From the NCBI RefSeq assembly GCF_016918735.1, contig NZ_JAFFPR010000018.1:127232-191231 (forward strand): a stretch of 64,000 nucleotides of DNA. The letters are read 5' to 3'. Made by a program: the position numbers and the translations under genes. This DNA is from Leptospira abararensis (lineage in GTDB: Bacteria > Spirochaetota > Leptospiria > Leptospirales > Leptospiraceae). Position 1 is the first letter of the stretch; each line of letters starts with the position of its first letter. Positions 1-9,584 of this stretch are shown here, piece by piece. The notes beneath the pieces were generated by a model that saw nothing but the letters and a program-made list of their open reading frames with translations, made no database searches and had not been told where the DNA came from.

Positions 1-929
1 CTGATAAAAATACAGGGATCAAAAAAAGAATCTTCGAAAATGCAGAGATTGAAATCTCCTCAGGCGACAAAGTGGCGTTAGTGGGTCCAAACGGGGCCGG
101 AAAATCTACTCTCATGCGTTGTCTTTTGGAAAGGCATAAGTTGGATTCTGGATCTCTCTATTATGGCCCAAAAACCAAACTCGGATATTTTTCCCAAACC
201 CACGGCGAAGATTTAGACGAAAGCCTGAACCTAGTGGAAACGGTACTCAAAAAATACCCGGAACTGAGTGTTGAAAAAGCAAGAACCCTACTTGGCCATT
301 TTGCCTTCCCGGGGGATGGAGTATTTAAGTCCGTCAAACACTTGTCTGGTGGAGAGCAGAGTCGACTCCGATTGGCCCTTCTTGTGAACCACCCCACCAA
401 TTGTCTATTTTTAGATGAGCCCACAAACCATTTGGACATCGTCATTCGAGAAGCCATCAAACGTTCCCTCATCGACTTTCCAGGAAGCCTTCTCATCATA
501 AGCCACGACCCCGATTTTATGAAGGGACTTTGTAACCGCACCTTCCAACTCTCCGGGGGCGTTTTACAAAACCTAAATTGCAGTTTTGACGACTACCTTA
601 AGTTCCATAAAGAGGATGAAAAAGAGTCCCCGGCCCAAAACCCGGCTGGCAAAGCGAAGTTTGAAGAAAAAAAGACAAATCCGCAAGCCAGTAAAAACAA
701 ACGTAAAAAATTAGAAAAAGAAATTTCCGATTTGGAAGTCCAAATAGAAAGACTGGAAAAAAATAAAAAGGACAAAGAGGAACTTTTACAGGACCCAGAG
801 TTCTTTAAAAACAGAAGTTTTCAGTTGGAAATGGACACTTATAACGATATTAAAAGAGAAGTGGCTCTCCTCACAAAACGTTGGGAGGATGCAACACTCG
901 AACTAGAAGAAATGGGCGGAGTTACATAA
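1..929 (+). CDS. ABC-F family ATPase, C-terminal part (5' end outside window)
   Basis: The reading frame is open from the first bases of the window, so only the C-terminal ATP-binding domain and tail are seen. It carries a Walker A (GPNGAGKST), an ABC signature (LSGGEQ) about 85 residues later and a Walker B with NHLD switch (CLFLDEPTNHLD). There are no membrane segments. After the ATPase domain comes a charged, Lys/Glu-rich coiled-coil tail, typical of the Uup/EttA/YfmR type. ABC-F proteins act on the ribosome or in DNA/RNA housekeeping rather than transport. The exact subfamily cannot be set without the N-terminal half and interdomain linker. The stop overlaps the next ATG by one base (TAATG), so the two genes are translationally coupled. 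Confidence 0.9.
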   Translation, partial: DKNTGIKKRIFENAEIEISSGDKVALVGPNGAGKSTLMRCLLERHKLDSGSLYYGPKTKLGYFSQTHGEDLDESLNLVETVLKKYPELSVEKARTLLGHFAFPGDGVFKSVKHLSGGEQSRLRLALLVNHPTNCLFLDEPTNHLDIVIREAIKRSLIDFPGSLLIISHDPDFMKGLCNRTFQLSGGVLQNLNCSFDDYLKFHKEDEKESPAQNPAGKAKFEEKKTNPQASKNKRKKLEKEISDLEVQIERLEKNKKDKEELLQDPEFFKNRSFQLEMDTYNDIKREVALLTKRWEDATLELEEMGGVT

Positions 930-1270
930 TGGTACCGGAAATTGATGTAGTAAGTTTTAAAAAACGATTGGATGCTCGTGCCGAAGGGAAAGATGATTTT
1001 TTTGTATTGGATGTCAGAAATCCAAACGAACAACAAATTGCTCTCGTTCCAGGCACAGACAAACTCATCCCAGTGAGTGAACTTGCTGCCCGCATCGAAG
1101 AAATCAAAAATCAAATCGATAAAGAAATTTTGGTGTACTGCCGCTCTGGTGGAAGGTCAGGAATGGCCTGCGGAATTTTAGCCCAAGCAGGATTCAAGTC
1201 CTACAAAAACGTAGCTGGCGGAACTCTCGCCTATTCCGACTTAGTTGACCCTTCCATGCAAAAGTATTAA
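929..1270 (+). CDS. Rhodanese-like domain protein
   Basis: Single-domain rhodanese of 113 residues starting at the ATG that overlaps the ABC-F stop. A frame-compatible start further upstream would lie inside the ABC-F gene, so the overlap start is preferred. The active-site loop CRSGGRSG follows the strand ILVYC as in sulfurtransferases, with the cysteine present, and the N-terminal FFVLDVRNPNE matches the family's D-VR motif. No signal peptide, so cytosolic. The family transfers sulfane sulfur to acceptors such as cyanide, thioredoxin or sulfur carriers. The true acceptor cannot be deduced here. It is followed two bases later by the DAHP synthase gene. Confidence 0.88.
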   Translation: MVPEIDVVSFKKRLDARAEGKDDFFVLDVRNPNEQQIALVPGTDKLIPVSELAARIEEIKNQIDKEILVYCRSGGRSGMACGILAQAGFKSYKNVAGGTLAYSDLVDPSMQKY

Positions 1271-1272
1271 TT

Positions 1273-2322
1273 ATGAAACCTACAGCCAATTTAAGAATTT
1301 TAGAACAACATAACTTGATCCCTCCTTCTGTGATTATGGAAGAATTTCCATTAACGGATACGGCTTGCGAAGTAGTCGTTCGCACCAGAAGCGAAATTTC
1401 TGATATCATTCATGGCAAAGACAACAAACGTATGTTAGTTGTTGTTGGCCCGTGTTCTGTTCACGATATTGGTGCCGTGATGGAATATGCGGCCAAACTC
1501 AAACCAAAAATTGAAGAATTTAAAAACGAACTCCTCATTGTAATGCGAGTGTACTTTGAAAAACCAAGAACCACTGTGGGTTGGAAAGGACTTATCAATG
1601 ATCCCGATTTGGATGGATCGTTTCATATCAACAAAGGCCTCCAACTTGCCCGCAAACTCTTGTTAGATTTGAATAATATGGGAATCCCTTGCGGAACCGA
1701 ATTTTTAGATGTGATATCTCCCCAGTACATTGCTGATTTAGTGGCTTGGGGTGCCATTGGTGCCAGAACCACGGAAAGCCAAGTCCATCGTGAATTGGCA
1801 TCGGGACTTTCTGCACCTATCGGTTTTAAAAATGGAACTGATGGAAATGTACAAATTGCTGTGGATGCGATTCGTTCCGCAGGATCGAGCCATCATTTTT
1901 TATCTGTCACCAACCAAGGTAGCAGTGCTATCTTTCGCACAGCTGGGAACAAAGACACACATGTAATTTTACGTGGTGGAAACAAAGGGCCTAACTATGA
2001 TGAGGTGTCTGTTTCGGAAGTTTGTGCCCAAATTGAAAAAGCCGGCCTTCCTCCTAAAGTGATGGTGGACTGTTCTCATGGCAATAGCCAAAAAGATTTC
2101 AAAAAACAATCCGCTGTGATAGATGCTGTGGCAGAACAATTTGCCAAAGGTAGCAATCATATCTTAGGTGTGATGATTGAAAGCCATCTCAAAGAAGGAA
2201 ATCAGTCGATCGATGCAAAACCACTTGTTTATGGTCAGTCCATTACCGATGCTTGTGTCTCTTGGGAAACTACGGTTCCTATGTTCGAACGATTGGCGGA
2301 AGCAGCGAGAAAAAGAAAATAA
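1273..2322 (+). CDS. aroG: 3-deoxy-7-phosphoheptulonate (DAHP) synthase, type I
   Basis: First enzyme of the shikimate pathway, condensing phosphoenolpyruvate and erythrose 4-phosphate. The 349-residue length matches the AroF/G/H class. Visible motifs are GPCS at 59-62 (metal-binding Cys61), KPRTTVGWKG at 97-106 (substrate binding), DCSHGNSQKD at 266-275 (metal-binding His) and IESHL at 302-306 (metal-binding Glu), all intact. The N-terminal extension of about 50 residues is the region that in enteric enzymes forms the allosteric site for aromatic amino acids; which amino acid would act here is unknown. The gene starts two bases after the rhodanese stop and is the last of the plus-strand run, converging on panB. 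The paralogue letter (F/G/H) is arbitrary. Confidence 0.92.
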   Translation: MKPTANLRILEQHNLIPPSVIMEEFPLTDTACEVVVRTRSEISDIIHGKDNKRMLVVVGPCSVHDIGAVMEYAAKLKPKIEEFKNELLIVMRVYFEKPRTTVGWKGLINDPDLDGSFHINKGLQLARKLLLDLNNMGIPCGTEFLDVISPQYIADLVAWGAIGARTTESQVHRELASGLSAPIGFKNGTDGNVQIAVDAIRSAGSSHHFLSVTNQGSSAIFRTAGNKDTHVILRGGNKGPNYDEVSVSEVCAQIEKAGLPPKVMVDCSHGNSQKDFKKQSAVIDAVAEQFAKGSNHILGVMIESHLKEGNQSIDAKPLVYGQSITDACVSWETTVPMFERLAEAARKRK

Positions 2323-2399
2323 ACGTAAGATTCCGATTTAGATTTATTTGAGTGAAAGATACCATTCATCCATCCTCAAACGAACCAAAGGCCGGATTC

Positions 2400-3206
2400 C
2401 TAAGTATCTAAAAAAACGTGGGTTTCCGATGGGTACTCACGTTTAGAAACTTCGCGGTGGTAAAGATTCACCGCATCCTTTACGGCTCCACTGAGGTTCC
2501 CAAACTTCTTTAAAAACTTAGGATGAAAGTCTTCATTTAGGCCCAGTAAATCTTGCATCACAAGCACTTGACCCGAGGTATACTTTCCGGCCCCAATTCC
2601 AATCGTTGGAATGCGGATGGATTCGGTAATTTCTTTACCCAAGGATTCGGGAACCATCTCAAGTAACAAGGCAAAGGCGCCTGCCTCTGCAATTTCTCTA
2701 GATTTCCGAATCATTTTGGAGCGAGCCGCTTCGGTTTTTCCTTGGACACGGTGTCCCCCGAGGGTGTGAACCGACTGAGGAGTGAGACCCAAATGGGCAA
2801 ACACAGGAATCCCTGATTCTGTCATCCTTTTGGTAAGTTCGATGATAAAATCAGAATCCCCTTCCAGTTTGATACAAGAAGCGTTGGTTTCTTTTAACAC
2901 ACGGCCGGCAGAACGAATCCCGTCTTCAATCGAAGTTTGGTAAGATAAAAATGGCAAATCAGCCACGATGGTTTTGTCGGGAGCACCTTTACAAACCGCT
3001 TTTGTGTGGTAGATGATTTCATCCAAAGTCACAGGAAGTGTGGACTGGTTTCCTTGGATCACCATCCCGAGAGAATCTCCGACGAGTAAACAATCCACTT
3101 CGGTTCGGTTAAAAAGTGTAGCAAATGTATAATCGTAACAAGTGACAACGGAGATTGGTTCCCCGGCATCGTATTTTTTTTTATACTGTAGAATAATGTT
3201 TTTCAT
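2400..3206 (-). CDS. panB: 3-methyl-2-oxobutanoate hydroxymethyltransferase
   Basis: Ketopantoate hydroxymethyltransferase, the first committed step of pantothenate (coenzyme A) synthesis, using 5,10-methylenetetrahydrofolate. The length (268) is normal. The metal/substrate motif VGDSLGMV at 42-49 and the downstream LLEMVPE segment with the catalytic Glu are present. It starts at the ATG at 3206 and overlaps the end of folK by 26 bases, so translation is probably coupled. Pairing a folate-consuming enzyme with a folate-synthesis gene makes metabolic sense. Confidence 0.95.
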   Translation of the reverse strand: MKNIILQYKKKYDAGEPISVVTCYDYTFATLFNRTEVDCLLVGDSLGMVIQGNQSTLPVTLDEIIYHTKAVCKGAPDKTIVADLPFLSYQTSIEDGIRSAGRVLKETNASCIKLEGDSDFIIELTKRMTESGIPVFAHLGLTPQSVHTLGGHRVQGKTEAARSKMIRKSREIAEAGAFALLLEMVPESLGKEITESIRIPTIGIGAGKYTSGQVLVMQDLLGLNEDFHPKFLKKFGNLSGAVKDAVNLYHREVSKREYPSETHVFLDT

Positions 3207-3657
3207 GGTTTAGTTCCAAAAAGAGTGCATACACTCCAATTTCTCCCATATCGGTTATCAATTGTTTTATGAAAGGTCGAGAATAGAGCGAATGATGAGG
3301 AAGGTGTAAAAAATCTGTTTTCATCACCACCGCTTCATAAGTTAAGATATCGATATCAATTTCACGTGGTCCTTTCCAAGACCTACGTTTACGACCGAGT
3401 TTATCTTCGATTCCTTGTAATGAATCCAATAGGCAAGGAAGTGTGAAGGCAGAAGATACCATCACTTTTAAGATTTGATTTAAAAAGAAAGGTTGGTTGG
3501 TGTTTTCTAAAGGTGCGGTTTCCAATCTTTCGGATTGTTTTAAAATTTGAAGTTCGGGTAGAGTCGAAATTTCCCAGATTGCCTGATCCATAAAATGATG
3601 TCTGTCACCAATGTTGGATCCGAGAGACAAAAAGGCAATGTTGGAATATTTCATCAT
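3181..3657 (-). CDS. folK: 6-hydroxymethyl-7,8-dihydropterin pyrophosphokinase (HPPK)
   Basis: Transfers pyrophosphate from ATP to hydroxymethyldihydropterin in folate synthesis. At 158 residues it is the normal monofunctional size. The family signatures SLGSNIGDR (11-19), ETAPLE with QPFFLNQI (46-62) and RSWKGPREIDIDIL (92-105) with the ATP/Mg aspartates are intact. It lies between panB (26-base overlap) and the DnaC-like gene (one-base gap), so the three form a tight minus-strand operon. Confidence 0.94.
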   Translation of the reverse strand: MMKYSNIAFLSLGSNIGDRHHFMDQAIWEISTLPELQILKQSERLETAPLENTNQPFFLNQILKVMVSSAFTLPCLLDSLQGIEDKLGRKRRSWKGPREIDIDILTYEAVVMKTDFLHLPHHSLYSRPFIKQLITDMGEIGVYALFLELNHEKHYSTV

Positions 3658-3658
3658 C

Positions 3659-4522
3659 TTACCTCTTTACAAACTTAGTGCGATAGTCCGGACATTTTAA
3701 TTCAATTTCTTTTGTCATTTCCATAAGCCGCGAGTAAATCCGACCTTGGCCCCGATCCCTCCACTCCACAAGCGAGTGGTTCGAAGTGAGAAGTGTGAGT
3801 TTTTCTTGTTCATATCGACTATCAATCAGATCGTATAACTTACGATTGTTGAATTCGGATTCCTTCTGAACTCCAAAGTCATCAATGATGAGAACATCCA
3901 CGTTCGCAAATTCCTTTTCGATGGAACGTTCTTGTCCATGAGTTTCGCTATCGGACTGGTATGTATCCCGGATCGCAGATAAAAAGTCTTTGTTTACCTT
4001 GGCATACTTACAAGTAATCCCATAACGAAAGATAAGTTCATTTAAAATCACACAAGCGAGTAAGGTTTTCCCAGACCCAGTCCCACCCCAAAGATAAAAT
4101 CCTTGTGGGGAAAAATCAGGATTTTTAAATTTATGAACCAGTTCATTGGCCCAGTCGTGAGCGATGATAAAAGACATATCAGGGTCGTTTGCCGTATCTC
4201 CAATGTCAATTGTGGACAAAAATTGGAAGCGGTAGCGTGCCGGAACGTTGGCCTTTTCGACTAAATTCTCTAGGTTTCGAAGGGAAAACCGAGCATTGTG
4301 GCAAACACATGGGAGCATTTTGTCCAACTTCCTGTCAAAAGTCATATAGGGTGGTTGCCCTTTCGACTCACAAGTGTTACAGTCGCTACCTATACAATGG
4401 CAAAGGACAAGTGCCCCAGAACGCGAGCCCCGGACATGTTCTGCTAAGGTAATTCCGACCCCGCCACAGGTTTTACACTGCGGATTTCCGTCTCGGATGG
4501 AAGTAATTTCGGATAAATTCAT
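3659..4522 (-). CDS. DnaC/IstB-like AAA+ ATPase with Cys-rich N-terminal domain
   Basis: A cytosolic P-loop ATPase of about 287 residues. Walker A is GGTGSGKT (146-153) and Walker B is VLIIDDFG (210-217), followed by TLLTSN sensor 1, as in DnaC/DnaI helicase loaders and IstB. The N-terminal 75 residues hold eight cysteines in pairs (CKTC at 16-19, CHC at 41-43, CNTC at 48-51, CVC at 72-74), which look like two zinc sites, similar to the zinc domain of DnaI-type loaders. No transposase is adjacent, so a chromosomal helicase-loader role is more likely than IstB. I use the ATG at 4522; a TTG six bases upstream (4528) is an equally possible start because neither has a clear Shine-Dalgarno. Confidence 0.85.
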   Translation of the reverse strand: MNLSEITSIRDGNPQCKTCGGVGITLAEHVRGSRSGALVLCHCIGSDCNTCESKGQPPYMTFDRKLDKMLPCVCHNARFSLRNLENLVEKANVPARYRFQFLSTIDIGDTANDPDMSFIIAHDWANELVHKFKNPDFSPQGFYLWGGTGSGKTLLACVILNELIFRYGITCKYAKVNKDFLSAIRDTYQSDSETHGQERSIEKEFANVDVLIIDDFGVQKESEFNNRKLYDLIDSRYEQEKLTLLTSNHSLVEWRDRGQGRIYSRLMEMTKEIELKCPDYRTKFVKR

Positions 4523-4731
4523 CTCCAAGGAGCAATCTTCTCGAATTCTCTAAGCTGTCAAGGAATGAGATTTTTTAGGAGTTTAAGGACTTATGTCCCT
4601 TTAAACCAAAGAGAATCGGAAGAAAAAGTTCAGGATTAGGTTTTTTTCCGCATTAAATCGTTATTATTGACTCTTGCCATTCCGATACTTTCATTGAAGA
4701 AATAGATAAACCTATTCCTTCAAAATATTGA

Positions 4732-5658
<927 letters not shown>

Positions 5659-5683
5659 TCCCGAAAACATCTCTTTCAATGAG

Positions 5684-5713
5684 AAAGCCCGGCTTTAACC
5701 CCGGGCTTTTTTG
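5684..5713. terminator. Rho-independent terminator of fcpA
   Basis: A perfect 9-bp stem (AAAGCCCGG at 5684-5692 with CCGGGCTTT at 5701-5709), 8-base loop and a T run follow the fcpA stop by about 25 bases. It also lies at the 3' end of the converging permease gene and has an A-rich left flank, so it may act in both directions. Confidence 0.9.
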
Positions 5714-5715
5714 TT

Positions 5716-8259
5716 TTATTTGATCTCTTTAAGCACTGTTTTTGTTGGCATTCGAAAGAAACTAAAAAGCCCGAGTGCATACAAACTTACCGTCACAAAA
5801 CAAATTCCCAGAAACACAAGAGTGAGTTGTCCATAAGGATACACACTTCGAAGTTCCAAAACCGATCGGTTCAGCACTTCGTTGGAAACAACTGCGTAGG
5901 TGAGTCCCAGTAAAAACGAAATCACGGAAACAAGCAGTGCTTCTCGTAAAAAATGTTTTCCCATAAACCGACTGTTGGCACCAATCACTCGTAACAAAGC
6001 AAATTCCCTTTTTCGTTCTGATTGGCTTGCATATAGGGTGGTAAAGACGAGAACAAAGGATGCCGCTAATATAAAAGCAGTCATCAGTGCCATCATCTGT
6101 GTTACCTTTTCCAAAATTCCCATAAAGGCTTGGATGGTTTTTTCCGTATCAATTACGGTGATATTCGGAAACTGATTCACGATTACTTTTTGTAATTGGT
6201 ATCTGTCTTCGTTTGTGTCAATGAGTAAGGAAACAATATAAAACCGAGGGGCTTTTTCCAAAATTCCTTTGGAAAAGAGAACCACAAAGTTAGGTTTCAT
6301 ATCGGCCCAGTTCACCGAACGCAGGTTTGTGATTTTTCCTGAAACTTCACGGCCTTGGACATTGAAGGTGAGTTCATCCCCCACTCCTGCTTGCAAATAC
6401 CCTGCAAAATCCCGTTCTACCGAAACTTCATTTCTTCCCGATTCATTCCACCAATTCCCCTTGGTCACCTCTTCTGTATCATACAATGCATCGCGGTAAG
6501 ATAAAAAGTATTCCCGTGTTCTGGCAGTGGCTCGCCAATTGCGATCCATCGCGTTTTTGATGGTATCTTCTTTTTTAATGGGTTCTCCATTGACTTTGGA
6601 AAGCCTTGCCCCAATCACTGGAGCCAAATATTGTTTCTCCACAGGAAACCTTTGAATGGCTGTTAGAAGGTCATTTTTTTGCGTTTCTCGGATGTCCAAA
6701 AGAAACATATTGGGTCTTCGTTCAATTTCCCGCGCACCACTCAGTTCGAGCAAACTCTCTTGTAAGATCAGAGACAATGTCAAAATAAACAAAGCAGACC
6801 CAAGTCCAATGATGGATAGTCGGAGTGCTCCCGATTTACGGGTGACTTTTTTTGTCACAAGGCTCCACTCCTTCGATAGCCATCCGAGTTTAGAAATTTT
6901 AGTGATGAAGAGTCCAAGTAAAATGTACAATCCGTACACAAGAACTGGTAGGGTTAATAGAACCAGTGTAAACAGAATTCCTTTAAAGATACTTTCTGTT
7001 TCCAAAACGGCAAGACTGGTAAAGAGAAGATAAATCAAAAGAAAAGAAACAAATTGCCATTTGGATGTGGATAAATTCCCGCTGGTTTGTGATTCTACTT
7101 CTTTTAATGCCGCAAGAGGTTTCACTGATCTTGTTTCCAACACCAGAGGAATGGAAATGAGAAGTGGCAATACAACTCCAAGAACCACACTCCAAAGAAT
7201 GGAAGAAAAAGATAATCCGAATACTATCGCTGTTTCTACAGACATAAGCCCGCTGAGATCCGGTAAAATAGATTGGATTCCATACCCAAGCGCCAATCCA
7301 AGTGTGGTGCCGAAGATAGAAAGAATCAAAATTTCTGCAAAGACAAGAAGTAAAATCACATTCGGTTTGGCACCAAGACACATCAGGATGGCAATCTCAT
7401 TTCGTTTTTCCAGTAACCTTGTCCTGACAGCTGTATACACAGAGATGGCTCCTAGAAAAAAACCAGCAAGGGCAAGAAGAGCCATATAATCAAAAGTGTT
7501 TTTGATAAACTGTTGGGAGCCTGAGTTCACTTCTGTATTGTGATAGATGGTTAAGTCTTCTTTGATGAGGGCTTCAAACTCTTTGTCTTTCCAATCTAAA
7601 CTATCAACGGAATCTGGAAATTTGGCATAGATGGTATAACGAATGCGACTTCCTCTTTGCACAAGGCCCGTTTTGTTGGCTGTATCTCTGCGAATGATGG
7701 AACCGGGAGCCGATCCCACAAATGATCCCACAGCCCCTGGTTCTTTTACCACAATACCAGCTAACACGAGAAGACTATCGCCCAACCGCACACGATCGCC
7801 GAGTTTTAATTTGAGGTTTTCGACAAGGGATTTATCCAGTAAAACCTGGTTTGGTTTTAGATTGCGGTACGCCGCTTCCGGTTCGGTTTTCATTTCTCCG
7901 TAGAAGGGATAGTTTGTTTCGACTGCTTTGATAAAACTAAGTGAATTCTCTTCCCCCGATTCATTGGAAATCATGGATAAAAACTGGATGGAAGCACTGG
8001 TCTCTGAGCCTTTCGGAAGGGTGGTTTTCACCAATGTATCGGCAGTTTTTGTGATTTCTTGGGGGGATTGGAGGGCAATATCCGCTCCCATAATCGATTT
8101 TGCCTCTCTTTTGATGGCACTGGCGGTATTGTCTTTGTAGGAATGGATGCCAATCACAGAACCCACACCAAGAGTGATCGATACCACAATGAGGAGTGAA
8201 TACCGAAACCGAGAGAAAAGTTCCCGTTTCAGGTAAAAACGAAAGAGAGATGCTTTCAT
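5716..8259 (-). CDS. ABC transporter permease, FtsX/MacB type (two FtsX units)
   Basis: Large (847 residues) inner-membrane permease. One N-terminal transmembrane helix (about 20-40) is followed by a periplasmic domain, a central block of helices with an FtsX core, a second periplasmic domain (about 510-690) and a C-terminal FtsX core of three helices. This 4+4 helix plan with two FtsX units is that of YbbP-type permeases, which move lipids, lipoproteins or hydrophobic compounds from the membrane rather than taking up nutrients. The start overlaps the stop of the ATPase gene by four bases (ATGA). Substrate is unknown. Confidence 0.87.
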   Translation of the reverse strand: MKASLFRFYLKRELFSRFRYSLLIVVSITLGVGSVIGIHSYKDNTASAIKREAKSIMGADIALQSPQEITKTADTLVKTTLPKGSETSASIQFLSMISNESGEENSLSFIKAVETNYPFYGEMKTEPEAAYRNLKPNQVLLDKSLVENLKLKLGDRVRLGDSLLVLAGIVVKEPGAVGSFVGSAPGSIIRRDTANKTGLVQRGSRIRYTIYAKFPDSVDSLDWKDKEFEALIKEDLTIYHNTEVNSGSQQFIKNTFDYMALLALAGFFLGAISVYTAVRTRLLEKRNEIAILMCLGAKPNVILLLVFAEILILSIFGTTLGLALGYGIQSILPDLSGLMSVETAIVFGLSFSSILWSVVLGVVLPLLISIPLVLETRSVKPLAALKEVESQTSGNLSTSKWQFVSFLLIYLLFTSLAVLETESIFKGILFTLVLLTLPVLVYGLYILLGLFITKISKLGWLSKEWSLVTKKVTRKSGALRLSIIGLGSALFILTLSLILQESLLELSGAREIERRPNMFLLDIRETQKNDLLTAIQRFPVEKQYLAPVIGARLSKVNGEPIKKEDTIKNAMDRNWRATARTREYFLSYRDALYDTEEVTKGNWWNESGRNEVSVERDFAGYLQAGVGDELTFNVQGREVSGKITNLRSVNWADMKPNFVVLFSKGILEKAPRFYIVSLLIDTNEDRYQLQKVIVNQFPNITVIDTEKTIQAFMGILEKVTQMMALMTAFILAASFVLVFTTLYASQSERKREFALLRVIGANSRFMGKHFLREALLVSVISFLLGLTYAVVSNEVLNRSVLELRSVYPYGQLTLVFLGICFVTVSLYALGLFSFFRMPTKTVLKEIK

Positions 8260-9032
8260 CGACTGACCTGCTTCGAGGTTCGGGTCGTTTTCTTCTGTTT
8301 GGTGGTCTTTTTAGTGATCGATTTCGAGGAAGAAGAAGAATTACTTTTCTTTTTGTTTCTAGAATCCGAAATAATTTCCCCATCTTTCATTTCTAACACA
8401 CGATCGGCTAGTTTTGCCACATCGGGGTCATGAGTTACCACAACAAGAGTAGTACCTTGGCTTTTGTTTCTGTATAACAATAGATCCAAAACAGTTTTGC
8501 TATTCTTTGAATCCAAGTTGGCAGTGGGTTCATCGGCAAATATGATTTTGGGATCATTCACAAAACTCCTTGCGATGGCGATTCTCTGCTCTTCGCCACC
8601 TGACAACTGTTTTGGGAAGTGAGTGGCACGATGGGACATAGATACAGACTCTAATATCTTTTCTGATTTTTTTAAGATCTCTGCTTCTGTAAGTGATGAT
8701 TTTAAGTACAATGGAATCCCTACATTCTCAATGGCATTGAGGCCAGGGAGTAATTGGAAGTTTTGAAAGATAAAACCAATTTTATCGGCACGCAAATCAG
8801 CTAAATTCGATTCATTTTCCTCTGTGATCACAACACCATCTAAGGAAACACTCCCTGTATCCGGTTTATCTAGACCGGCCGCTACACCAAGTAGTGTTGA
8901 CTTACCTGAGCCTGATGGGCCTATAATCGCTACAAATTCACCTGTTTCCATGCGAAATGAAATATTTTTCAACACATCAATCGTTTCCGATTCATTGTGA
9001 AATGACTTAAACACATTTTTAAATTCCAACAC
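8256..9032 (-). CDS. ABC transporter ATP-binding protein with basic Ser/Lys tail
   Basis: ATPase partner of the overlapping permease. Walker A is GPSGSGKST (38-46), signature LSGGEEQ (143-149), Walker B IIFADE (163-168) and H-loop THD near 200, as in the LolD/YbbA/MacB group. After the ATPase domain residues 221-258 form a low-complexity tail of Lys, Ser, Thr and Arg that is not part of the family core. The start is a GTG at 9032 with a GGGGG run about nine bases upstream; a TTG lies in the next codon. Confidence 0.9.
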   Translation of the reverse strand: MLEFKNVFKSFHNESETIDVLKNISFRMETGEFVAIIGPSGSGKSTLLGVAAGLDKPDTGSVSLDGVVITEENESNLADLRADKIGFIFQNFQLLPGLNAIENVGIPLYLKSSLTEAEILKKSEKILESVSMSHRATHFPKQLSGGEEQRIAIARSFVNDPKIIFADEPTANLDSKNSKTVLDLLLYRNKSQGTTLVVVTHDPDVAKLADRVLEMKDGEIISDSRNKKKSNSSSSSKSITKKTTKQKKTTRTSKQVSR

Positions 9033-9248
9033 TAGGTTTTTCCCCCAAAGATTTTATCACCTAACAAAAATGACATGACTAATAACGGGCATTTATCAGA
9101 AAAATACCACCTAACAACGATTTTTCAATTTTTTCCATAACAGTTATAATTTTTTTAATTTTCATTTCCGTTCCAACTATATTGCACCGATTGAAAAAAA
9201 ATCTGACAAAATTTTACTTATCTTTTTGAGCGTACATCCTAATTTTTT

Positions 9249-9277
9249 TTGACCCCAAAGGGTGGGTTTCATATAAA
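9249..9277 (+). promoter_or_regulatory. Sigma-70 type promoter for small Cys4 protein and leuS
   Basis: TTGACC (9249-9254) and TATAAA (9272-9277) are separated by exactly 17 bases, close to the housekeeping consensus. Predicted transcription starts near 9284, about 48 bases before the ATG at 9332. It lies in an otherwise AT-rich gap of 299 bases (9033-9331) between divergent genes; I see no other clear element in that gap. Confidence 0.7.
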
Positions 9278-9297
9278 GTAACTTCATCGTAGTGTTT

Positions 9298-9329
9298 CCC
9301 CTCTCCCTGTTTTTGGGAAATTTGGGGAG
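9298..9329 (+). promoter_or_regulatory. Leader hairpin that can mask the ribosome binding site
   Basis: The 5' leader holds C runs (CCCC at 9298-9301 and TCCC at 9304-9307) that can pair with GGGA (9315-9318) and GGGG (9324-9327). The second G run is the Shine-Dalgarno (GGGGAG) just before the ATG at 9332, so folding would hide it. Whether it is used for control is inference. Confidence 0.35.
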
Positions 9330-9331
9330 TT

Positions 9332-9556
9332 ATGAACAGCACTGTCGATAAGCGGACTCATACAGGTAAATATAGAATGCTCGAATGCAATACAAAGATA
9401 AAAACTGCAGACTTTATGAATGTGAAAATCAATAATCTTAAACCTTGTGCGGAATGTGGATCCGTCACGAACCTTTATCAATACAATCTCTGCAAAGTTT
9501 GTTTGTCCAAGAGTTTCAAAAAGCTTGTAAAAATCATCGACTCCGTGAGAAAGTAG
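9332..9556 (+). CDS. Small Cys4 (zinc-ribbon-like) protein of unknown function
   Basis: A 74-residue basic protein with a strong Shine-Dalgarno (GGGGAG) and a near-consensus promoter upstream, so it is likely expressed. The centre has two cysteine pairs, CAEC and CKVC about 15 residues apart, the spacing of a small zinc ribbon; an extra Cys lies near residue 19. No membrane segment or signal peptide. It precedes leuS by 28 bases on the same strand and is probably co-transcribed. A GAGAAAG/CTTTCTC inverted repeat spans its stop codon but lacks a T run. I do not recognise the family; a nucleic-acid-binding role is a guess from charge and zinc-site geometry. Confidence 0.65.
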   Translation: MNSTVDKRTHTGKYRMLECNTKIKTADFMNVKINNLKPCAECGSVTNLYQYNLCKVCLSKSFKKLVKIIDSVRK

Positions 9557-9584
9557 AATTACTACACTTTCTCTACGTTAGTCG

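Noticed and set aside
4655..4700. Possible sigma-28 promoter (CCGATA) upstream of fcpA
   Set aside because: A CCGATA is present near 4683 but no TAAA lies at the required spacing, so the match is not better than chance.
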